This document shows, in pieces, positions 49,750 through 57,459 of a stretch of 64,000 nucleotides of DNA. The notes under the pieces were generated by a model. The model worked only from the letters and a program-made list of their open reading frames with translations. It had not been told where the DNA came from and did no database searches. Positions within the stretch are counted from its first letter, which is position 1. Each line of letters begins with the position of its first letter. Source of the DNA: Rubripirellula tenax (GTDB lineage: Bacteria > Planctomycetota > Planctomycetia > Pirellulales > Pirellulaceae); contig NZ_SJPW01000008.1 of NCBI RefSeq assembly GCF_007860125.1, positions 161,553-225,552 on the forward strand, read 5' to 3'. Position numbers and translations under genes: made by a program.

Positions 49750-50835
49750 ATGAACGAAATCGACCTCTACGACTATCAGTTGCCGAAGGAACTGATCGCC
49801 CAAGAACCTCTGGCCACACGCAGCGATTCGCGGTTGATGTTGGTCGATCGTGATCGCGGCACGATCGATCATCACCATGTTCGCGACTTGCCCGAACTGC
49901 TGGCCGCCGGCGACACGTTGGTGATGAACAACAGCAAGGTTGTGCCGGCGCGTTTGGTCGGATATCGATCGATCACTGGCGGACGTTGGCAAGGGTTGTT
50001 CTTGCAGGCCGATCGGGAAACCGGCATTTGGGAGGTGCTGACCAAGACTCGGGGCACGCTTCGTGATGGCGAAACGATCGTCGTGAAAGATCGCGACGGT
50101 CGGGACGGAATGCACTTGGTTGTCGTCGCGCGAACCGACGATGGCAAACTGCTGGTCAAACCAAGTTTGCCCGAAGATTCAGGGGCAACCCAAGCGGCGG
50201 ATTTGAAGGAACCGGCCGATTGGCTGGACCGTTTCGGACGGATCCCGTTGCCGCCGTACATCCGAGACGGACACATGGTTGACGCCGATGTCCAAAATTA
50301 TCAAACCGTCTACGCCAAGGATCGCGGCAGCGTCGCCGCTCCGACGGCGGGTCTGCACTTCACCAAAACGTTGCTTGAAAAAGTTCGTGCCGCTGGCGTC
50401 GATACTGCCGAAGTCACGTTACACGTGGGCATCGGAACGTTTCGGCCGATTCAAACCGAAACGTTGGATCAACATGCGATGCACACCGAATGGGGTAGCA
50501 TCGATGCGGCGACGGTCGAAAACATTCGCGCTCGCCGCGCCCGGGGACGTTGCATCGCGGTAGGAACGACCAGCGTTCGCGTTTTGGAGAGTTCGGCTAG
50601 CAAGAACGACGGCAAGTTAACGCCGTGGACGGGCGAAACAGATCTGTTCATTCGTCCGCCCTACGATTTTAAAGTGGTCGACGGCATGATGACCAACTTT
50701 CATTTGCCGAAGAGTTCGCTGCTGGTCTTGGTTAGCGCGTTCGCGGGTCGCGAGTTGGCGCTGAAGGCCTATCAAACGGCGATCGAGAACGAATATCGCT
50801 TCTACAGCTACGGCGATGCGATGCTGATTGTTTGA
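49750..50835 (+). CDS. queA: S-adenosylmethionine:tRNA ribosyltransferase-isomerase
   Basis: The 361-aa enzyme transfers the ribosyl part of SAM to 7-aminomethyl-7-deazaguanine in tRNA, a late step of queuosine synthesis. Family signatures: IDLYDYQLPKELIAQEPLAT, NNSKVVPARL, GSVAAPTAGLHFTKTLLEKV, VTLHVGIGTFRPIQTET, GTTSVRVLESS, DLFIRPPYDFKVVDGMMTNF, HLPKSSLLVLVSAFAGRE. Full length with no damage. A short hairpin (gcatcaa-gaa-ttgatgc) after the stop, at 50837-50853, may terminate both this gene and the convergent one. Confidence 0.97.
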   Translation: MNEIDLYDYQLPKELIAQEPLATRSDSRLMLVDRDRGTIDHHHVRDLPELLAAGDTLVMNNSKVVPARLVGYRSITGGRWQGLFLQADRETGIWEVLTKTRGTLRDGETIVVKDRDGRDGMHLVVVARTDDGKLLVKPSLPEDSGATQAADLKEPADWLDRFGRIPLPPYIRDGHMVDADVQNYQTVYAKDRGSVAAPTAGLHFTKTLLEKVRAAGVDTAEVTLHVGIGTFRPIQTETLDQHAMHTEWGSIDAATVENIRARRARGRCIAVGTTSVRVLESSASKNDGKLTPWTGETDLFIRPPYDFKVVDGMMTNFHLPKSSLLVLVSAFAGRELALKAYQTAIENEYRFYSYGDAMLIV

Positions 50836-50859
50836 AGCATCAAGAATTGATGCAATCGT

Positions 50860-51564
50860 TCACATCGTTCTTGGCGACTCTGAATTGAGTTCGCCAATGC
50901 CGGTTTCGGCAACGCAGGCCAGGGACGGTTCACCGGCAAGCAATTGATCCACCACAGCAAACTGTGCTGCACCCGTTCGACGCGACAAGCTGCTTAGTCG
51001 CAACGGGACCGTCATTCCCGATTTCCATTGGCGAGGCGGTTCGCCGCGGACCACCACCGGCCCGACGTGAGCCGTTCCGGCGATGCGGGCCCGCCAACCA
51101 CCGCGGCGAGTCTTTTCGTCCAACAAAACGCAACGCACCTGGTCGCCGCTGGTGAAATGGCCGCTTGGTTTGCCGTGACGGACGATTCGAGATGGACGCA
51201 ATACCTGGTCGATCCCGCCACGTCTCTCGTTTACCGCTTGCCAGCTTCCCGCAGTTGGCGTTCCGACCCACGCTTGCACGAACACTCGTTTGGGTTGATT
51301 GCCTTGCGCTGTCCCAATCACCAAGCCATCGTCCAGCCTGGCTTGCTGTTTTCTAACGATAGCCAGAGCAACCAACCTTGCCGCCCGAAGCGTTTCTTCG
51401 ACACAGACAAGTGCCACAGTGCTGTCTCGGTTCTGAACCATGACGCGATAGTTCCGCACGAAAACACCCGTGACCTTTGCCCCGGGGCACTCGGCATCGC
51501 CGGCGTCCGATTCAACCGACGGTTGTGACCGACACGTCTCCCTCGAGATTTTTGACATCAACAT
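50860..51564 (-). CDS. Hypothetical protein, 234 aa
   Basis: The frame runs convergent to queA. The start MLMSKISRETCRSQPSVES lacks a signal peptide. The body has a predicted strand-rich C-terminal half (SGDQVRCVLLDEKTRRGG, GPVVVRGEPPRQWKSGMTV, VPLRLSSLSRRTGAAQF) and a more helical N-terminal half (TVALVCVEETLRAARLVAL). It is rich in Arg and Val. A competing plus-strand frame (51028-51528) is less protein-like and has no good start, so I prefer this one. No family recognised. Its position between queA and the flagellin genes says little about its role. Confidence 0.5.
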   Translation of the reverse strand: MLMSKISRETCRSQPSVESDAGDAECPGAKVTGVFVRNYRVMVQNRDSTVALVCVEETLRAARLVALAIVRKQQARLDDGLVIGTAQGNQPKRVFVQAWVGTPTAGSWQAVNERRGGIDQVLRPSRIVRHGKPSGHFTSGDQVRCVLLDEKTRRGGWRARIAGTAHVGPVVVRGEPPRQWKSGMTVPLRLSSLSRRTGAAQFAVVDQLLAGEPSLACVAETGIGELNSESPRTM

Positions 51565-52329
51565 TCACTCCCACTCAAACGGGCATCGCCGAATGGACGT
51601 GCCGACCGACATGGCCGGCGCGCACCGATACCGCATGGTTCAAGCGTTGGAGTGAAAGAGGTCGCTAAAGATCAGGCATGAATCGCTCGTTGGAAGGTTT
51701 CGCATCTGCAAGGACGGTTGTAAAACGCCCCCGCTCTGTCAACCAAGAGAAGCGAGGTTCGCACTGGGTTCACAGTAGATTCGCAGAATCTAATTCTTCG
51801 TGACGCAGGAAGCGGCAATAAGTGGAAAATCTCACGACCGAGGACTGAGAGCTCGAGCGGGGCGCGACGACGTTTCCCTTCGAGCCGTTTTGCCGAACCG
51901 TGCATCGTTGTGTGCATTTCCCAAAAAACAACGCACACCCGACTTTGTTGCGATGGTCTTGCGATTCGGCGAATGTTGTCGGCTAGTTCATCACTCAAAT
52001 TTGCAAACTCAGCTGTATTGGAGTGTTCTCTGTGATCGTTGTGACGTCTAGCGAAGCTGGATGGGCGAGGCGGCGACTGCTTTCCTGATGCCTATAGCGA
52101 TGATGTCGATTGCACGGCCCTAGGTGAACGAACCGGCACCGTTTTCCCAACTTCTGCAACAGTGCACACCGGAAAAGTGACCCATGTTTCACTCGGACGC
52201 AGAGCTTGCAGGCATGTTGCGATCGGTTGTCGATCGCTGCCACGCGGGGCACGCGTTGTAACCGGTCGATAGCGGCCGGATCCATTTTCCTCGAATCTGC
52301 GATTCGCCGCACCTTAGGGATACTTAAAC
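51565..52329. other. Long upstream region of the flagellin cluster
   Basis: 765 bp with no convincing gene; minus frames at 51672-51998 and 51995-52312 look random. The first flagellin promoter must be here, but I could not find a clear sigma-28 or sigma-54 site. The leader motif at 52219-52284 is listed separately. The size suggests complex control or loss of an old gene. Confidence 0.5.
52219..52284 (+). promoter_or_regulatory. Shared flagellin leader element, copy 1
   Basis: A short hairpin cgatcg-gttgt-cgatcg followed by gcggccggatcca 46 bp before the flagellin ATG. The same two blocks in the same order precede flagellin 2 (54656-54713). The motif ggccggatcc contains a GGA that could be a CsrA-type binding site in the mRNA. 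Sequence similarity outside the blocks is low. Confidence 0.5.
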
Positions 52330-54438
52330 ATGACCAGAATTAACACTAACGTTTCGTCGCTCGTCGCTCAAAACCGTTTGCAATCGAGCAACAAAGACTT
52401 GAACTCGGCCTTGACTCGCTTGAGCACGGGCCTTCGCATCAACAGTGGTGCCGATGACCCGGCCGGTTTGATCGCCAGCGAAGCCTTGCGATCGGAAATC
52501 ACGGGTCTGAACAAGTCGATTACCAATACACAACGGGCCAGCCAGATCATTTCGACCGCTGACAGCGCTTTGGGCCAAGTCAGCAACCTGCTTAACGACG
52601 TCCGTGGCTTGGTTGTCGAGGCCGCCAACAGCGGTGCTCTGAGTGCCGACGAAATCGAAGCAAACCAACTGCAAATTGACAGCTCGCTGGAAGCGATCAA
52701 CCGAATCGCCCAAACAACGACCTTCCAAGGTCGTAAGCTGCTCGACGGCAGCCTGGGTTTCCAAACCAAAGCCGGCACAAACTTTGGTAACGTCAAGGAC
52801 TTGCAAGTCGACCAAGCCAACCTTGGTTCGACCGATAAAGTTGACGTTTCGGTCACGATCAGCAAAGCTGCTGAGCAAGCATCGGTATCGCTGGCAAACA
52901 TCCCCGCCGGAATCACCGCCGAATCTGCAACGGGCGACTTGACATTTACCAGTCAGACAGCCGCAGCAGCATCGACGGTCGATTTCACACTGGGAACGGA
53001 GAGCTTTACACTCACCGCCGATGCTGATGGCGTAGCCGGCGATGATCTGAGTGTTGTCGTTGCTAACACCGGTGCATCGGGGACGTCCCCGGTAGTCTCC
53101 AAGACCGGTGACGAATACACCATCACCCTTGCAAGCGATTCGACTGCAACAGCTGACGATATCGCACTCGCGTTCAACACTTTCGTTGACGCTAACGACG
53201 ACGATGTCACGCTGACCACGACAGGTGGAACGACTGACGTCGGTGCAGCCACATTAGCGTCGACATCACTTGCCGGCGGTGCTGATATCGGTGCGGCCAC
53301 AACTGCAACGATCAACCTGACAGCCAAAGAAGGCGGAACCGCAAGCAACATCACCAGCATCGCCTATGCGGAAGTCAGCGGTACAACGCCTCCGACCGCA
53401 GCGTTCGATTCCGGCACCGGCGTCCTAACCGTAACGGTTGACGATGCGTCAAGCGTAACGTTGGACTCCATCGTTGACGCGATCAACGCGGGCGATGATT
53501 TCAGCGCCGCAGTCGAAGCCGGTGGTGACTTTACAAGCTTCGATCCAACGATTTCCGCTGGTGCGGGCAGCAATTTCGTCGACGGAATCGACGCTGGTGG
53601 TGGATTGGCTGAAGCAGCCGTTTTCGAACTGCAAGGCGCCAGCGGCAGCGAAGTGTTCAACGTCAGCAAAGGCACCACAATTGACGAATTGGTCAGCCAA
53701 ATCAACTTGGTTTCAGACGCAACGGGTGTAAAAGCCGAAGCCGACGGGACCACTTTGAACTTGACTTCGACCGCTTACGGATCCGCCGCGATCGTCGACA
53801 TCAATGTCATCAGCGAAGCGTCGACGGGTACATTGACCGCAGCAGTGGGTGCCGGCAAACGAACCACCGGTTCAGACATTCAAGCCAAGGTCAACGGTAT
53901 CGATGCCAGCGGTAAAGGCAATAGCCTGAAGATCAACACCTCGACGTTGGACTTGTCGCTGACCGTTAACGAAGGCTCGAATGAAAACATCACGTTCACG
54001 ATCAACGGTGGTGGAGCGAAGTTCCAACTCGGTTCGGACGTTGTCGGAAACCAACAAGCTCGTATCGGCATCAACAGTGTTAACACCGCTCGCTTGGGCG
54101 GAACCGCTGGTAAGTTGTTCGAACTGGGCAGTGGCGGTTCGGCAGCTTTGTCGAAAGATCCATCCAAAGCAGCAAAGATTGTCACCGAAGCCATTGGGCA
54201 AGTGACCGGTCTTCGTGGCCGTCTTGGTGCGTTCCAAGCGACGACCTTGGACAGCAACTTGATCAGCTTGAACGAAACCAAGGCCAACCTGCAAGAAGCT
54301 GAAAGCTCGATCCGCGACGCCGACTTCGCTCAAGAATCGGCCAAGTTGACGCGAGCACAAATTCTGGTTCAGTCGGGCACCAACGTGCTGTCGCTGGCCA
54401 ACCAGAACCCACAAAACGTTCTGTCGCTGCTTCGTTAA
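52330..54438 (+). CDS. fliC: Flagellin 1
   Basis: The 702-aa flagellin has the conserved ends that pack in the filament core: MTRINTNVSSLVAQNRLQSS, LTRLSTGLRINSGADDPAGL at the N-terminus and FAQESAKLTRAQILVQSG, TNVLSLANQNPQNVLSLLR at the C-terminus. The middle of about 400 residues is a Thr/Ala/Gly/Asp-rich surface domain with flagellin-IN-like motifs (GSEVFNVSKGTTIDELVSQ). Typical flagellins have 270-550 aa, so this one is long. It begins at ATG 52330. It is followed by a 15-bp terminator hairpin and then flagellin 2, with fliD and fliS after it. Secreted through the flagellar export channel without a signal peptide. Confidence 0.96.
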   Translation: MTRINTNVSSLVAQNRLQSSNKDLNSALTRLSTGLRINSGADDPAGLIASEALRSEITGLNKSITNTQRASQIISTADSALGQVSNLLNDVRGLVVEAANSGALSADEIEANQLQIDSSLEAINRIAQTTTFQGRKLLDGSLGFQTKAGTNFGNVKDLQVDQANLGSTDKVDVSVTISKAAEQASVSLANIPAGITAESATGDLTFTSQTAAAASTVDFTLGTESFTLTADADGVAGDDLSVVVANTGASGTSPVVSKTGDEYTITLASDSTATADDIALAFNTFVDANDDDVTLTTTGGTTDVGAATLASTSLAGGADIGAATTATINLTAKEGGTASNITSIAYAEVSGTTPPTAAFDSGTGVLTVTVDDASSVTLDSIVDAINAGDDFSAAVEAGGDFTSFDPTISAGAGSNFVDGIDAGGGLAEAAVFELQGASGSEVFNVSKGTTIDELVSQINLVSDATGVKAEADGTTLNLTSTAYGSAAIVDINVISEASTGTLTAAVGAGKRTTGSDIQAKVNGIDASGKGNSLKINTSTLDLSLTVNEGSNENITFTINGGGAKFQLGSDVVGNQQARIGINSVNTARLGGTAGKLFELGSGGSAALSKDPSKAAKIVTEAIGQVTGLRGRLGAFQATTLDSNLISLNETKANLQEAESSIRDADFAQESAKLTRAQILVQSGTNVLSLANQNPQNVLSLLR

Positions 54439-54474
54439 GAAGTCAGTTTCACGCTGAACGATTTACATAGAGCG

Positions 54475-54508
54475 CCAGCCGGCCGAAGGGAAACCTTCGG
54501 CCGGCTGG
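54475..54508 (+). terminator. Terminator after flagellin 1
   Basis: Perfect 15-bp arms ccagccggccgaagg and ccttcggccggctgg with a gaaa tetraloop, followed by a T-poor tail (ttgcgttaatcttt). The hairpin is strong; it may also protect the mRNA end. It separates flagellin 1 from flagellin 2. Confidence 0.85.
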
Positions 54509-54655
54509 TTGCGTTAATCTTTCATTGAAACGTCAAGTTGTGACGTCTGAAGGATCTTTCTCGGGCACCGGCGACCAAATTCGCCACTCTTCCCCAAACG
54601 GCTTCGGAATTCGGCGCCTGCAAAGCCGATGTCCCCAACGAAGACCTCGCCGTGT

Positions 54656-54713
54656 TGATCGATGTTCGATCGCCTGGGCAACGGTCCGTCCCGGTCCATC
54701 GCGGCCGGATCCA
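54656..54713 (+). promoter_or_regulatory. Shared flagellin leader element, copy 2
   Basis: gatcgatgttcgatcg, then gcggccggatcca 41 bp before the flagellin 2 ATG, in the same order as copy 1. The rest of the 315-bp interval between the flagellin genes holds only the terminator and this motif. Confidence 0.5.
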
Positions 54714-54753
54714 AACTCAATCCGCCCCGCGATTAGCCTAATAGGGTCCACCC

Positions 54754-57198
54754 ATGACAAGAATCAACACTAACGTTCCTTCACTCGTTGCACAAAACCG
54801 TTTGCAAACGAGCAATAATGATCTTCAAACCGCGTTGACTCGTCTGAGCACGGGCCTTCGCATCAACAGCGGTGCTGACGACCCGGCCGGTTTGATCGCC
54901 AGCGAAGCACTGCGATCAGAAATCACTAGCTTGGGCAAAGCAATCAGCAACACCCAACGTGCAAGCCAAATCATCTCGACAGCTGATAGCGCCTTGGGCC
55001 AAGTCAGCAACTTGCTCAACGACATTCGGGGTCTTGTCGTCGAAGCGTCCAACAGTGGAGCTCTAAGCCCCGACGAAATTGCGGCGAACCAACTCCAAAT
55101 CGACAGTTCGCTGGAAGCGGTCAACCGTATTTCTCAAACGACGACTTTCCAAGGACGAAAGCTGCTGGACGGAAGTCTTGGTTTTCAGACGACCGCTGGA
55201 GCAAACTTCGGCAATATCGCTGATCTGAAGATCGATCAAGCAAACCTTGGTGCAACCGGATCGGTTTCGGTCGATGTGACCATCAATGCGGCTGCCGAAC
55301 AAGCCGCTGTCGCGTTTGACATTCCCGTCGGTGTGGCATCCGTCGCCGCGACGGGATCGGTCTCGCTTTCGCAAGCACCTGGATTAACGGCGGCGTCCGG
55401 ATCCGTTGGGTTCAGCCAGACGAACACGGGGTCGGCATCGACCGTGGACTTCACGCTTGGTGGAGAAGCCTTCACATTGACGGCCGACGCCAACGGAACC
55501 GCGGGCGATGCACTGACCATTGCGGTCAATGATTCGGGTGCGGGAGCAACAGGTATTGTTGTCGGCAAGACAGGTGATGACTACACGATCACGGTTGAGA
55601 ACGGACTAGCCGTCACTGCGGACGAAATTGCACTCGCCTTCAACAACTTTGTTGATGCCAACGACGATGACGCGACACTGACCACAACTGGCGGGACGAA
55701 TGCAGTCACCGGTGGTACGTTGGCCTCGACATCGCTTGCCGGTGGTGTCGACGACACCACCAGTACGGCGTCTATCAACGTCACGGCCGATGACGACGGC
55801 ACAGCCGGAAACGTCAACTTGGTCTTCACGAAGACAGTCGGTGCACCGACCAGTGCAAGTATCAACGGCAGCGGCGACATTGAAATTGTCGTCGACACGA
55901 CCGGCACAACGACACTCGAAGAGATTCGTGCCGCGATCGACGGAATCGAAGGTTTCTCTGCGGCGTTGGTCAACACCGATTCCCCGATCGTGGGTGACTA
56001 CGACAACACCGGTGCCGATCCAGCATTGACCGACTTGACGGGTGGAACCGACGGTACCGCAGTCACCGCATCGATCGCATTGACTACGGCGTCCAACGGC
56101 GCAAGTTCGAACACAGCCGGAATCACGTTTGCTCGTGTCAATGGAACGACGACGCCAACCGCGACGGTCGATGCCAGCGGAAACCTAACGGTCACGATTG
56201 ATGACACGGATGACACGACGATCGCCAGTATCGTCAATGCAATCAACTCGGAAGGAACCTACGAAGCGGTTGCCGATGTCAGCGGTGGATTGACGACAAT
56301 CAACGGCGACAAATCAACGGAAACGCCGACACCGTTCGCCGGTGGCGTCGACGGATCGGGTGGATTAGCCGAAGACGTCGTTTTCGAACTGCAAGGCAAG
56401 ACGGGCAGCGAAGTATTTAACGTCAGCAAGGGAACCACAATCAATGAACTGGTAAGTCAGATCAATTTGGTTTCCGACGCTACCGGAATCAATGCCTCTT
56501 CCAACGGAACGACCCTGAGTTTGGAATCGTCTGCCTACGGTAGCGATGCCGTCGTCGATTTGCGAATCATTCAAGAGGCAGATACGGGAACGCTCACCGC
56601 CGAACTGGGATCTGGTATCCGTGACAACGGCGAAGACATCAAGGCAAAGGTCAACGGCATCGATGCGAGCGGTCGCGGCAATACCTTGACGATCAATACC
56701 GCAACGCTAGACTTGTCGATCACCGTCGAAGAAGGCAGTGAGGACCCGATCAGCTTCAGCATCAATGGTGGCGGTGCTAAATTCCAACTCGGAGCCGACG
56801 TCGTTGGAAATCAACAAGCTCGCATCGGGATCGACAGTGTCAACACTGCACGTCTGGGTGGACCTAGCGGAAAGCTGTTCCAGCTGGGTTCGGGTGGATC
56901 AGCCTCACTTGACAACGATGCAACGACGGCTGCTCGAATTGTCACCGAAGCGATTGACCAAGTCACAAGCCTTCGTGGTCGACTCGGCGCATTCCAAGCG
57001 ACGACTTTGGATAGCAACTTGATCAGCCTCGGTGAAACTCGAGCGAACCTGTTGGAAGCTGAAAGCTCCATCCGCGACGCCGACTTTGCACAAGAGTCCG
57101 CCAACTTGACGCGAGCACAAATTCTGACCCAATCCGGTACCAACGTACTTTCATTGGCCAACCAGAACCCGCAGAACGTTCTGTCTTTGCTGCGATAA
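54754..57198 (+). CDS. fliC: Flagellin 2, longer paralogue
   Basis: The 814-aa flagellin shares its N- and C-terminal core almost exactly with flagellin 1: MTRINTNVPSLVAQNRLQTS, ATTLDSNLISLGETRANL, TNVLSLANQNPQNVLSLLR. The surface region is 112 residues longer. The extra length is a second copy of an about 110-residue unit: STASINVTADDDGTAGNVNL with TTTLEEIRAAIDGIEGFSA, then TASIALTTASNGASSNTAGI with DTTIASIVNAINSEGTYEA. Flagellin 1 has a single such unit (TATINLTAKEGGTASNI, SIVDAINAGDDFSAAV). A separate leader motif and its own terminator suggest independent expression. Confidence 0.96.
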   Translation: MTRINTNVPSLVAQNRLQTSNNDLQTALTRLSTGLRINSGADDPAGLIASEALRSEITSLGKAISNTQRASQIISTADSALGQVSNLLNDIRGLVVEASNSGALSPDEIAANQLQIDSSLEAVNRISQTTTFQGRKLLDGSLGFQTTAGANFGNIADLKIDQANLGATGSVSVDVTINAAAEQAAVAFDIPVGVASVAATGSVSLSQAPGLTAASGSVGFSQTNTGSASTVDFTLGGEAFTLTADANGTAGDALTIAVNDSGAGATGIVVGKTGDDYTITVENGLAVTADEIALAFNNFVDANDDDATLTTTGGTNAVTGGTLASTSLAGGVDDTTSTASINVTADDDGTAGNVNLVFTKTVGAPTSASINGSGDIEIVVDTTGTTTLEEIRAAIDGIEGFSAALVNTDSPIVGDYDNTGADPALTDLTGGTDGTAVTASIALTTASNGASSNTAGITFARVNGTTTPTATVDASGNLTVTIDDTDDTTIASIVNAINSEGTYEAVADVSGGLTTINGDKSTETPTPFAGGVDGSGGLAEDVVFELQGKTGSEVFNVSKGTTINELVSQINLVSDATGINASSNGTTLSLESSAYGSDAVVDLRIIQEADTGTLTAELGSGIRDNGEDIKAKVNGIDASGRGNTLTINTATLDLSITVEEGSEDPISFSINGGGAKFQLGADVVGNQQARIGIDSVNTARLGGPSGKLFQLGSGGSASLDNDATTAARIVTEAIDQVTSLRGRLGAFQATTLDSNLISLGETRANLLEAESSIRDADFAQESANLTRAQILTQSGTNVLSLANQNPQNVLSLLR

Positions 57199-57227
57199 CG
57201 AACTTCGCAGTCGAAATGATCGAAGTA

Positions 57228-57261
57228 AGGACCGGCGAGTCAGCTCGCCGGTCCTTTTTTT
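57228..57261 (+). terminator. Terminator after flagellin 2
   Basis: 12-bp arms aggaccggcgag (57228-57239) and ctcgccggtcct (57244-57255), tcag loop, then a run of T residues. A classic intrinsic terminator. Confidence 0.95.
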
Positions 57262-57459
57262 ACAAATCGCCCGGGTTTTCGGAATAATTGGCCCAAACCA
57301 CCCTAACGATCGACACCCATCGAGAGTCCCTGGAATTGTGTGACTGCCCATCCCGCGAAAGCCTGGGGAGTGTGCTAGCGTTTTTGTGGACCCGATGTTC
57401 TCCCCCAGCCGATCTTAAGTGACTGGTGGAACTTCTTTCTCAAACACCGTTTGCCAATT

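Noticed and set aside
51028-51528. Plus 166-aa frame near queA
   Set aside because: Competes with the minus frame 50860-51564, which is longer and more protein-like; neither is certain.
51672-52312. Two minus frames upstream of flagellin 1
   Set aside because: No start context, odd composition and overlap with the leader element.
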